Positions 54,437 through 62,846 of a stretch of DNA of 64,000 nt are shown piece by piece. The notes beneath the pieces are model-generated. The model saw only the letters and a list, made by a program, of their open reading frames with translations, searched no databases and was not told the DNA's origin. The translations under genes and the position numbers were made by a program. The stretch is from JAMXLG01 sp963765935 (GTDB lineage Bacteria; Vulcanimicrobiota; Vulcanimicrobiia; Vulcanimicrobiales; Vulcanimicrobiaceae): positions 186,001 through 250,000 of the forward strand of contig CAVXXX010000004.1 in the NCBI GenBank assembly GCA_963765935.1, read 5' to 3'. The first letter of the stretch is position 1; each line of letters starts with the position of its first letter.

Positions 54437-55786
54437 ATGCAGATGCAGATAAATCCGGGCCTGTTTAAGTCCTACGACGTCCGCGGAATTTATCCGTCAG
54501 AGCTCAATGACGACATCGCGTACCGCATCGGACGCTACTTCGTCCCGCTGGTCAACGGAAAGCGCATCGTCGTTGGTCGCGACATGCGCCCCTCCGGCGA
54601 GCGACTCTACGAAGCCTTCGCGCGCGGAGCCATCGAATCGGGCGCCGACGTCACCTATATCGGCATGGTATCGACGGATGCCTTATATTTCGCGGTAGGG
54701 AAATACGGATTCGACGGCGGCGTGATGATCACCGCGTCGCATAATCCCGCCCAATACAACGGGATGAAGTTTACGCGTGCGAAGGCCGAAGCGATTTCGC
54801 TGGACACGGGCCTCGCAACGATCCGCGATCAGATCGTCTCCGGCGTTCTGCCGGCGCCCGCGGCACAGCCGGGTAAGATTACCGAGCAGAACATCCTCGA
54901 TGATTTCGCCGAGCACTGCCTTTCGTTCATCAATCGGAAGACGATCAAACCGTTCAAAGTCGCGATCGACGCGGGGAACGGCATGGCCGGTGAAACGGTG
55001 CCGCACGTCTTCAAACAGCTGCCGTGCGAAGTGATTCCGCTTTACTTTGAACTGGACGGGACGTTCCCAAATCATCCGGCAAGCCCGATCGAGCCGGAGA
55101 ACATGATCGACCTGCAGGCGGCGGTCCGCAAACACGGATGCGATCTCGGCGTCGCATTCGATGGTGATGCCGACCGCATGTTCATCGTCGACGAGAAAGG
55201 CGATCTGATCGACGGAAGCACCGTCACGCTGCTGGTGGCGCTCAATACGCTCAAGAAGCATCCCGGCGCGAAAATTCTCTATAATTTGATCAACAGCCGC
55301 AGCGTGCCTGAGCGTGTGAAAGCGGCGGGCGGCATTCCGATTCGCTCGCAAGTCGGTCACTCGATCATCAAAAAGATGATGCGGGAACAAGACATCGTCT
55401 TCGGGGGCGAGCACTCGGGTCATTTCTACTTCAAGGACAACTGGTACGCGGATTCGGGCATGATCGCGCTGATGGAGTGCCTGGAAGTCTTCAGCGACTC
55501 CAACGAGCGGGTCAGTCAAATCATCGCTCCGCTCGATACGCGCTTTCGTTCGGGCGAAATCAATTCGCACGTTGCCGATATTCCGGGGGCGCTCCAGCGA
55601 CTGCAGGACCATTACAAGGACGCGAAGATCGATCACCTCGACGGGGTCACGATCGAATATCCGCATTGGTGGCTGAACGTACGCCCGTCGAACACCGAAC
55701 CGCTGCTGCGCTTGAACGTCGAAGGCGACACCAAAGAGTTGATGGAGCAACACCGCGACGAAGCGCTCGCAATAATCCGAGGATGA
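54437..55786 (+). CDS. manB: Phosphomannomutase / phosphoglucomutase
   Basis: 449 residues of the alpha-D-phosphohexomutase family. The phosphoserine loop TASHNPAQYNGMK, metal loop DGDADR, sugar-specificity loop GGEHSGHF and phosphate-binding RPSNTEP are all present. It interconverts mannose- or glucose-6-phosphate and the 1-phosphate for polysaccharide and glycolipid precursors. ATG 54437 follows a 79-base gap that holds no recognised promoter. The dynamin-like gene starts 13 bases after its stop. Confidence 0.88.
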   Translation: MQMQINPGLFKSYDVRGIYPSELNDDIAYRIGRYFVPLVNGKRIVVGRDMRPSGERLYEAFARGAIESGADVTYIGMVSTDALYFAVGKYGFDGGVMITASHNPAQYNGMKFTRAKAEAISLDTGLATIRDQIVSGVLPAPAAQPGKITEQNILDDFAEHCLSFINRKTIKPFKVAIDAGNGMAGETVPHVFKQLPCEVIPLYFELDGTFPNHPASPIEPENMIDLQAAVRKHGCDLGVAFDGDADRMFIVDEKGDLIDGSTVTLLVALNTLKKHPGAKILYNLINSRSVPERVKAAGGIPIRSQVGHSIIKKMMREQDIVFGGEHSGHFYFKDNWYADSGMIALMECLEVFSDSNERVSQIIAPLDTRFRSGEINSHVADIPGALQRLQDHYKDAKIDHLDGVTIEYPHWWLNVRPSNTEPLLRLNVEGDTKELMEQHRDEALAIIRG

Positions 55787-55799
55787 TGGAGCTCCTGAC

Positions 55800-58547
55800 G
55801 TGTCGCGGGTAGACACCGATGCGATGCGTCGCTACGAACGGACGCGCGACCAATTGGTCGCGCGTTTGCATGTCATTGAGAGCCTCATCGGTGACGAGCG
55901 GCGTGCGCCCGTAACACGTACGCGGCAGCGACTCGAACGCGGGAAATTCGTACTGGCCGTTGTCGGCGAGTTCTCGAGCGGTAAATCCTTTCTGCTCAAC
56001 GCGCTGCTCGGCAAGTTCCGCTATGAGGAAGCCGCCGGCGGCAACAAGCACCTGGTGGGATTGCTTGCAACGGACATCAATCCGTCGACGGCAACCATTA
56101 CCGAACTCGACTATGGCAGCGAGGACGAAGCCAACGCCGTCTTCGAAGACGGCCGCATCGAACGCATTCCGCTCGACCGTCTCAATCGCTTCATCGCCGT
56201 GGGCAGTGGCGACGCCGGCACCATTCATGACGCAACGAAAGACCCTTCGACAAGCTCAGGGCAGGTTAGCGATGCGCCTGCGCGCGTCGTCGTGAAAACC
56301 GACTCGCCGTTTTTACAGCGTGGATTCGTCGTTGCCGATACGCCGGGTCTCGCATCGATCAATCCCGCCCACCGGCGCGCTACGCTCCAGTTCTTGCCGA
56401 CCGCCGATGCCGTGCTCTATCTCATCGACACGCAACAGCCGTTCACCGAAGGCGACGCGTCGTTTTTGGGGATCGTGCGCCAGCACATCGATTCGATCTT
56501 CATCGTGCAGACGAAGATCGATCTCTGGGAAGCGCCGCAGAGCGACGGCCGTCCTGCGTGGGAACACGCGTACGAGCGCATCTCGACGATGGCCGCAATT
56601 CACGCTCCCGGAACCTACGTGTACGCACTCTCCGCCCGCGAATACGTTGAAGGAATGCTCTCGCAGAATGCGGAGGCCGTCGAAGAGAGCCGTTTCCCAC
56701 GTTTTCTGGCCGCGCTTGACGCGTCGCTGATCCGCCGTACCGGACGCGCCCGTTTGCGCCGCGCGAGCGAGCGCGTTTCTACGGCAATCGATGATGCGCT
56801 GGCGCAGATCGCAGCCGACGACGCGATGCTTGCGCTCGACGAAGCGGCGCTGGCGGCCCGGCGAGCGGAAGTCGTTCCCGCTCTGCAAATGCTCGATGAA
56901 CGCGCGCGCGCCGAACGCGATGCGTTACTGCAAGCGGGAATCGCGACGCGTACGGCAGTTCACGATCGGGGAACCGAACTTGCCGAGGATCTCGAGCGGG
57001 CGCTCTCCCAAGCTTTTGACACAGCCGATGTGGCGCGGCTGCGCGATCGTGCGCGCTTGCACATTATCGTCGACCGTGTCTTTGCAACGGTCGTCGATGA
57101 ATTCGCGCGCCGTCTGGCTTCGCGTGTGGTTACGAGTTTGAACGAAGCGCTGGCGCGAGCAAAGCAGATACTGCCGCTGCGCTTCTCGAGTAACGACACC
57201 GCAGCTCGCGCCTTTGGTGCCGAACCGGGAACGAGTCTGTGGACCGGCGATGTCGCCTCCGCAATTGCAGCGACCATCGTGCTCGAAGCGATCGGCGGCC
57301 CGGCGATCGGCCTGGTCCACGACATCTCGACGCGTTTTGCGAGCCGTCCGCAAGGCGGATACATGAAACGCGAACTCGTCGCCGATCTGCGCGCGGAGAT
57401 CTTCCCGCGCTTCGCAACCGAAGTGCACGCGTTTGCCGATCGCATCGCGGCGCGGCTTGCGCAGATCTTCGACGACCTTGCCCAGCAGCTCGCCGAAGCA
57501 GTCATTGCGAAGCGCGATGCAGACGTCGGAAGCATCGATCGCGCGCTCGGCGCGCATCAACTGAACAAGCGCGGCGTCATGCAAGCGAAGCTGGGCGAGC
57601 AGCGCGAGGCGCTCGAACGCGAGTGCGCAACCGTGCGCGATATCGTCGACGGTTTCATGGAGCACGAAGAGGAGATCGCACCAGCCGATGCCGGTTCGCG
57701 CGACATCCGTCTGGCTCATGCCGATACCGACGCGACGTTCGACGCAGCGATCTACGATCGAGGGTTGCGTCCGACGCGTTGGCGAGTTGCGGTGCTCGGT
57801 GCGCTGCGACGGGGAAAGACGAGCCTCATCAATGCGTTCGCCGGTCGAACGGTATTGACGGATGACGTCGCAGGCAGCGTCCGCTTTCCGATTCATGTGC
57901 GCTACGGCGAACGTGAGACGGCGTACTGTCTGGGCGAAAACGCGCAGTGGCGCGAAATTCCCTTCCAGACGGCGGCGGAACAGGCGGCGCAGTCACCGGT
58001 TCTGGTACTCGTCCCGTGGTCGCTTCCACCTGAGCTCGTGCTCGTACACGCGCCGGCATTCGATTCAGGCGATCCGTCGGCCGAGGATGTGAACGTCGTG
58101 GTTGCGTCTCATGCGAGTGAAGTGCTCTGCCTGTTCTCGCGTCAACTCTCCGACCGCGAACTCACGCTGTACGAACGCGTCCGCGAGTTCAATAAACCGA
58201 TGCTCTTCGCGCACACGATCGCGGACAACGAAGCACCGAGCGAACGCCGCCACGTCATCGAGCTTGCTGCAGAGTATTTGCGCGAGCGAAACATTGCCGC
58301 CGAGCGCGTCTTCGTCGTATCGGCGCACGAATATGACGAGGCGAAACGCGAGAAGCGTGCGCCGGCGGGCTGGAACGAAGCCGAAGCGCTACGCTCCACG
58401 CTCGAGGCACATGCCGAAGCGCACATGGCGCGCTTGGAGCGCCTCGCACGCGCTACACAAGAGCAAGCGACGCCGGAGCCCGTTCCTGCTGTTGGAGTTG
58501 AAAATAGAGGCGGATTTTTCGCCCGCCTCTTTGGCAAGGGGCGGTGA
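55800..58547 (+). CDS. Double-GTPase dynamin-like protein
   Basis: 915 residues from GTG 55800, with GGAG eight bases upstream. GTPase 1 (about 40-300): P-loop VVGEFSSGKSFLLN, G2-like Thr, G3 ADTPGL, G4 QTKID. Long helical regions with Ala/Arg/Glu-rich coiled coil (310-650) include a hydrophobic, Gly-rich segment about 485-510 that could insert in membrane. A second GTPase follows (about 660-860): P-loop VLGALRRGKTSLIN, G3-like HAPAFDSG, and a degenerate G4. Tandem bacterial dynamins such as DynA remodel or protect membranes. An interspersed repeat is inserted in frame near residue 150. The pairing with phosphohexomutase and nagA does not reveal its role. Confidence 0.8.
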   Translation: MSRVDTDAMRRYERTRDQLVARLHVIESLIGDERRAPVTRTRQRLERGKFVLAVVGEFSSGKSFLLNALLGKFRYEEAAGGNKHLVGLLATDINPSTATITELDYGSEDEANAVFEDGRIERIPLDRLNRFIAVGSGDAGTIHDATKDPSTSSGQVSDAPARVVVKTDSPFLQRGFVVADTPGLASINPAHRRATLQFLPTADAVLYLIDTQQPFTEGDASFLGIVRQHIDSIFIVQTKIDLWEAPQSDGRPAWEHAYERISTMAAIHAPGTYVYALSAREYVEGMLSQNAEAVEESRFPRFLAALDASLIRRTGRARLRRASERVSTAIDDALAQIAADDAMLALDEAALAARRAEVVPALQMLDERARAERDALLQAGIATRTAVHDRGTELAEDLERALSQAFDTADVARLRDRARLHIIVDRVFATVVDEFARRLASRVVTSLNEALARAKQILPLRFSSNDTAARAFGAEPGTSLWTGDVASAIAATIVLEAIGGPAIGLVHDISTRFASRPQGGYMKRELVADLRAEIFPRFATEVHAFADRIAARLAQIFDDLAQQLAEAVIAKRDADVGSIDRALGAHQLNKRGVMQAKLGEQREALERECATVRDIVDGFMEHEEEIAPADAGSRDIRLAHADTDATFDAAIYDRGLRPTRWRVAVLGALRRGKTSLINAFAGRTVLTDDVAGSVRFPIHVRYGERETAYCLGENAQWREIPFQTAAEQAAQSPVLVLVPWSLPPELVLVHAPAFDSGDPSAEDVNVVVASHASEVLCLFSRQLSDRELTLYERVREFNKPMLFAHTIADNEAPSERRHVIELAAEYLRERNIAAERVFVVSAHEYDEAKREKRAPAGWNEAEALRSTLEAHAEAHMARLERLARATQEQATPEPVPAVGVENRGGFFARLFGKGR
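56244..56260 (-). repeat. Interspersed repeat inside the dynamin-like gene
   Basis: Reverse-complement 17-mer, translated in frame as part of DPSTSSGQV between the G1 and G3 motifs of the first GTPase domain. It leaves the reading frame open. Confidence 0.85.
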
Positions 58548-58578
58548 AGGTCATCGCGTCGAACCGGGGCTTCCGGCA

Positions 58579-59730
58579 ATGAGCATCACGCTTGGACCAG
58601 CTCTTCTGGCGGTGGGTGACGGAACGTCAACCTATGGACGCGTTCAAATTGAAAGCGGACGCATCGCCGCAGTTCTTCCCGCCGATGGCCCGAGCGACCG
58701 TCCCCTCCCACCGGGAACGAGTATCGCGCCCGGATTGATCGACGTTCACACCAACGGCGCGGCCGATATGCTTTTTAATCGCGATCAGGGCAACGCCGTT
58801 CCGGTCGCGGCGAATGAATACGCGCGCATGGGTGCGACCGCGTTTGTCGCGGGCATCATGACGGCGCCGTTCGAGTCGATGTTGCATGCAGCATCGGAAA
58901 TTGTCGACGCTGCGCACGATCTCGAGGAAGACGGTCCGCGCGGAGCACGTTGTTTGGGCGTGCATTTCGAAGGACCGTTCCTCAATCCGAAGTTCCGCGG
59001 CGTGCATCGTCCCGAGTGGCTCATGGCGGCTTCAGCGGCGCGGGCCAAAGAGATGATCGACGCCTGCAAAGGCGGCTGTCTCATCGTCACGATGGCTCCC
59101 GAGATTGACGGCGCGGCCGATGCGATGCGCGTGTTTCTCGAACATGGCGTCGTCTGCTCCGCCGGACACACGGCTGCGCGCTATCGCGAAGGCATGCTTG
59201 CGATCGGCCTTGGTTTCCGTTCGCTCACACATGCATTCAACGGCATGCCGCCGCTCATTCATCGCGACCCATCGATTCTTGCGGCATTTATTCAGGACCG
59301 CCGCACGCTCGTGCAATTGATCGGCGACGGCTATCACGTCTCACCGGTCATGGTCGACATTCTCCACCGTACCGTCGGCGACCGGGTCGTGCTCGCGACC
59401 GATAATATGCCTCCCGCTGATCCGAGTTACCACATCGAAGGCGGCGTCATGCGGGATGCAAATGGCACGATCGCCGGCAGCGCGCTCCGAATCGATCAAG
59501 CCGTGCGCAATTATATGTCATACGCCGAGATTTCGTTCGCACAGGCGGTAATGGCAGCGACCCACGCACCGGCAAAGCTGCTCGGGCTTGAAAGCGAGAT
59601 GGGTCGGATCGCGCCGGGCATGCGCGCGGACCTGTCGTTCTGGGACGCAGACTACAGCATTGCCGGCACGATGGTCGCCGGCGACGTCGTCTACGGGTTG
59701 CACGAGGGAACCAAGAGTCTCGCGTCATAG
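58579..59730 (+). CDS. nagA: N-acetylglucosamine-6-phosphate deacetylase
   Basis: 383 residues from ATG 58579. PGLIDVHTNGA, HFEGPFLNPKFRGVH (metal-binding Glu), SAGHTAA and LTHAFNGMPPL (metal His), ATDNMPP (catalytic Asp) and G-M-R-A-D at the end match NagA. It removes acetate from GlcNAc-6-P in amino-sugar and peptidoglycan recycling. The usual V-H-G motif appears as V-H-T, as in many NagA. No nagB is near. It starts 31 bases after the dynamin-like stop. Confidence 0.87.
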   Translation: MSITLGPALLAVGDGTSTYGRVQIESGRIAAVLPADGPSDRPLPPGTSIAPGLIDVHTNGAADMLFNRDQGNAVPVAANEYARMGATAFVAGIMTAPFESMLHAASEIVDAAHDLEEDGPRGARCLGVHFEGPFLNPKFRGVHRPEWLMAASAARAKEMIDACKGGCLIVTMAPEIDGAADAMRVFLEHGVVCSAGHTAARYREGMLAIGLGFRSLTHAFNGMPPLIHRDPSILAAFIQDRRTLVQLIGDGYHVSPVMVDILHRTVGDRVVLATDNMPPADPSYHIEGGVMRDANGTIAGSALRIDQAVRNYMSYAEISFAQAVMAATHAPAKLLGLESEMGRIAPGMRADLSFWDADYSIAGTMVAGDVVYGLHEGTKSLAS

Positions 59731-59739
59731 CTCGATGCT

Positions 59740-61008
59740 ATGGTGCGCGAGGATACGGCTGCCGCTTCCCGTACGCTCGGCGTTCTCGAAGCCGTTTTCG
59801 GTGAACGTTATCTCTGCGATTTCGACGTCCGACTGTGGGACGGCACGGTACGCCCGAGCAAAACGGCACGGCGCGATTTTGTTTTCTGCGTGAATTCTCC
59901 GGGCGCGCTTCGCAACGCGTTCACGCCACCGGTGGATCTCAATGCCGGTACGGCGTTTATCGATGGCTCGCTCGACCTCGAAGGCGATCTCTGCGCCGCG
60001 ATTGCGATCATGAACGCTACCAATGCGGATCGTTCCGCCCTGCAGATAGCGCGAGTCGCTCTTCTTCTTGCGCAGCTACCGCGTGAATCACGACCGGCGC
60101 CCCCGCACGCGAACCTCAACGGGAAACGACACTCTCGCGAACGCGACCGCGCCGCGATTTCCTATCACTACGATCATCCGGTCGACTTCTACGCGTCGTT
60201 TCTCGATCGCGATCTCGTGTACTCGTGCGCGTACTACGATGACGGCATCGAGGATTTAAACGAAGCGCAGTCGGCAAAATTGAATCACGTGTTGCGCAAG
60301 TTGCGTCTGCAACCCGGAATGAAATTTCTCGATATCGGCTGCGGTTGGGGATCGCTTGTGATTCGCGCCGCGCAAAACGGTGCGCAAGCACTCGGCATTA
60401 CGCTCAGCCGCGTTCAATACGAAACGGCGAACCGGCGCATCGAGGAGCTCGGACTCGCGAACCGTGCGCGAGTCGAACTGCTCGACTATCGGGAACTTGG
60501 TAATGCCGTCTTCGATCGCATTGCGAGTGTGGGCATGGTCGAACACGTCGGCCGGACGCATTTGCCCGAGTACTTTTCCTGCGCATTTGCTGCGCTTCGG
60601 CCCGGCGGTTTGTTTCTCAATCACGGCATCACGGAGCAAAGCCCTGGGCGAAAGGCGCAACACAACGGATTCATCGACCGCTACGTCTTCCCCGACGGTG
60701 ATCTCCAATGCATCGGCGATATTTTAGGGATCGCCGAGCGGGAAGGCTTCGAGGTTCGCGACGTTGAGAATCTGCGCGAGCACTACGCCCGCACGTTACG
60801 CGGCTGGGTGGCGAACATCGAGCGAAACCGCGATAGCGCCGAAGCGCACGCCGGCATCGCGGCGTATCGCGTGTGGCGGCTCTACATGGCGGCGAGCGCG
60901 GTAAACTTCGAAGCGGGCAACATCGCGGTGTTTCAATCGTTGCTCGCAAAGCCCGACGTTAACGGCCACGTCGCTATTCCAATGACACGCCGGGATCTTT
61001 ACTGCTGA
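59740..61008 (+). CDS. Cyclopropane-fatty-acyl-phospholipid synthase family methyltransferase
   Basis: 422 residues. The N-terminal lipid-binding SCP2-like part (1-110) is followed by ISYHYDHPVDFYASFLDRDL with Y-S-C-A-Y-Y, then the SAM-binding motif FLDIGCGWGSLVIRAA. SVGMVEHVG and a C-terminal W-R-L-Y-M-A-A-S-A follow, as in CfaS/MMA enzymes. It adds a methylene or methyl group from S-adenosylmethionine to unsaturated acyl chains of membrane lipids. Starts nine bases after the nagA stop; the ribosome-binding site is weak. Ends close to an interspersed repeat copy. Confidence 0.88.
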   Translation: MVREDTAAASRTLGVLEAVFGERYLCDFDVRLWDGTVRPSKTARRDFVFCVNSPGALRNAFTPPVDLNAGTAFIDGSLDLEGDLCAAIAIMNATNADRSALQIARVALLLAQLPRESRPAPPHANLNGKRHSRERDRAAISYHYDHPVDFYASFLDRDLVYSCAYYDDGIEDLNEAQSAKLNHVLRKLRLQPGMKFLDIGCGWGSLVIRAAQNGAQALGITLSRVQYETANRRIEELGLANRARVELLDYRELGNAVFDRIASVGMVEHVGRTHLPEYFSCAFAALRPGGLFLNHGITEQSPGRKAQHNGFIDRYVFPDGDLQCIGDILGIAEREGFEVRDVENLREHYARTLRGWVANIERNRDSAEAHAGIAAYRVWRLYMAASAVNFEAGNIAVFQSLLAKPDVNGHVAIPMTRRDLYC

Positions 61009-61027
61009 CTACAAGTACGCAGGCGAT

Positions 61028-61044
61028 CCTTCGACAAGCTCAGG
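61028..61044 (-). repeat. Interspersed repeat after the cyclopropane synthase-like gene
   Basis: Exact reverse-complement 17-mer followed by ATGACA. It lies in the 90-base gap between convergent genes, an ordinary place for such repeats. Confidence 0.85.
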
Positions 61045-61098
61045 ATGACACTAGCGCGTCAAAGTGCCTAGCGTCGTATCGATTCTCTTGCCGATCGT

Positions 61099-61884
61099 TT
61101 AAATCGACAGCGCCGGCGGAAACTGCATGTCGGCTAGGCGGTAGCGCCAGATGCCGTGATGCATCGCGAATCCCATGAAGCGTACGGTTCCGTCGAGTAA
61201 GCCATCGGTCTGCATCCAGTATCCGCCGACATCGGAAAAATGCTGTTCCACGATCCCGTGGTACCCGAACGTATCGGCGATCGAATAGCGCATCATGCAG
61301 AATCGCATCGACGACAGATCGATCGTCACGTCGGAGAGCTGATGCATGACATTGCGCTCGCGCGACCATAGATGCAACGCTCGACCGGCATCGCCGTTGG
61401 CACACATCGCCGGTCCCCGGTCTTCCACGTTGTAAATCGACGGACTCATCACGCTGGTAACGGCGATGGTTCGCAGCGTCGGGCCGGGTGGTGGGGTCGG
61501 ATCTGTTTGCGTGCGGTGTGACTCTGCCGGGTCTTGTGAGTTCAACATTCCCAAGCGTAACGCGCGCTCCGTTCCGTACCACGTAGGATCGAAAAACGAA
61601 CGCGCCGTTGTATATTGCTTTCCGCTGCCCGCATCGCTGACGACGCTTTTATAGTCGAACGTTCGATGCTGCACGGACCAGTCCGACGACGCAGGTCCTG
61701 GGCCGATGGCCAACCACAGGTTGCCGCCGAGCACCGTCAGCCCAACTTGCATGCCGTCGTTTTCGCCAAGCATACGATACGAGACGTATGATGGTTGCGG
61801 CAAATCGCTCATCGCGCGAATTGCGGATACGTAGAGCGCATGCGCGTCGATCAGCTGAGCAGCAACTAACGCCGTTAGGATCAT
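61099..61884 (-). CDS. Exported protein of unknown function
   Basis: 261 residues. The first 15 (MILTALVAAQLIDAHA) look like a short signal peptide. The rest is beta-rich with many Trp and Tyr, SVMSPSIYNVEDRG in the middle and a Y-W-M-Q-T-D-G-L-L-D-G-T-V-R strand pattern near the end, resembling periplasmic or outer-membrane-associated beta proteins of the LolA-like or DUF type. No catalytic motif is recognised. The gene is downstream of the TauE/SafE gene on the minus strand, 34 bases away. Confidence 0.55.
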   Translation of the reverse strand: MILTALVAAQLIDAHALYVSAIRAMSDLPQPSYVSYRMLGENDGMQVGLTVLGGNLWLAIGPGPASSDWSVQHRTFDYKSVVSDAGSGKQYTTARSFFDPTWYGTERALRLGMLNSQDPAESHRTQTDPTPPPGPTLRTIAVTSVMSPSIYNVEDRGPAMCANGDAGRALHLWSRERNVMHQLSDVTIDLSSMRFCMMRYSIADTFGYHGIVEQHFSDVGGYWMQTDGLLDGTVRFMGFAMHHGIWRYRLADMQFPPALSI

Positions 61885-61918
61885 CTAGTTGCTCTACGAA
61901 AAGAGCGAGCGTTTTGTT

Positions 61919-62812
61919 TCAGCCGTGAACTTCGGCCGCTTCTCCCGGAATCGCGGTGCGTTCGGCGAGCGCCGAACGGAGCATCGTGAATGCGGCGTAA
62001 ATAACCACGAGCACGACCAGCCAACGTACGGCGTCGAGCGGCAGCGACTTCACGATGAACGCGGCGATCAGAACGCCGGGAATGCCGCCGATCGCCAAGC
62101 CGAGCGCCGCCTTCAATTCATACGCGTTGAAACGGATGAAACGGATACTCGCCGTCGGCATGAGGAACGCGCACGAACCCATCATGATCGGAAACGCGGC
62201 GCGCGGGTTCATCCCAAGCAGACTGATCATAATCAAACACGGCGCATAGAGACCGATGCCGATCGTCATGAGTGCGCCAAGACAGAAATTGATGATAATT
62301 GCGAGCACGAGCAATCCACCGGTGAGCCCGAGCGCCGTACCACCGGCGGGTACGAGCTTGAGGTTCGCCATGATGAAGAGAGCCGCGGCGACCGCGAGCG
62401 CACCTCCCATGCCGATTTGAACGTAGCGCCGCGGCCACCGCGCCACGAGCCCCGCGCCGAGCCACGCACCTACAACCGATGCGGCGATGAGCGCGATCAT
62501 CGTAAATGGATCGACCCCGATGACCGTCGTGTAAATCAGCGCTTCCGCGACCGTCGGTAACGTATGTCCGATGTTGAGCGTACCGGGAATCTTTTCGTCG
62601 GGAACCAGTTTGAAGAACTTAAAAAGCGACGTCGTCGGCGCGAACGAGCCGATCCCAAGCGTATCGAGGAAGTCCGTCAGGAATCCGATGCCCATCCGTC
62701 CCCAACTTGGAAACGTGAACCCGCCCGCCGCGGGCATCTCACGAGCCCAAATGACGATGAAGACGACCGCAACTATGGCCAGTGCGATCAGGACGATCGA
62801 AAGCACGCTCAT
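61919..62812 (-). CDS. TauE/SafE-family sulfite exporter-like permease
   Basis: 297 residues with eight or nine helices in two inverted halves. The first half has G-F-L-T-D-F-L-D-T-L-G-I-G-S-F, and the second has LGALMTIGIGLYAPCLI. The Gly-rich GIGS/GIGL elements after acidic residues are typical of TauE/SafE (DUF81) anion transporters, which export sulfite, sulfoacetate or similar organosulfur anions. The substrate is unknown here. ATG 62812; the last residues are hydrophilic. It sits 34 bases downstream of metH on the same strand, so co-expression with sulfur amino acid metabolism is plausible. Confidence 0.8.
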   Translation of the reverse strand: MSVLSIVLIALAIVAVVFIVIWAREMPAAGGFTFPSWGRMGIGFLTDFLDTLGIGSFAPTTSLFKFFKLVPDEKIPGTLNIGHTLPTVAEALIYTTVIGVDPFTMIALIAASVVGAWLGAGLVARWPRRYVQIGMGGALAVAAALFIMANLKLVPAGGTALGLTGGLLVLAIIINFCLGALMTIGIGLYAPCLIMISLLGMNPRAAFPIMMGSCAFLMPTASIRFIRFNAYELKAALGLAIGGIPGVLIAAFIVKSLPLDAVRWLVVLVVIYAAFTMLRSALAERTAIPGEAAEVHG

Positions 62813-62846
62813 GGCCCGCCTGGTTCGCGGTCGTTAGACGGCGTGC

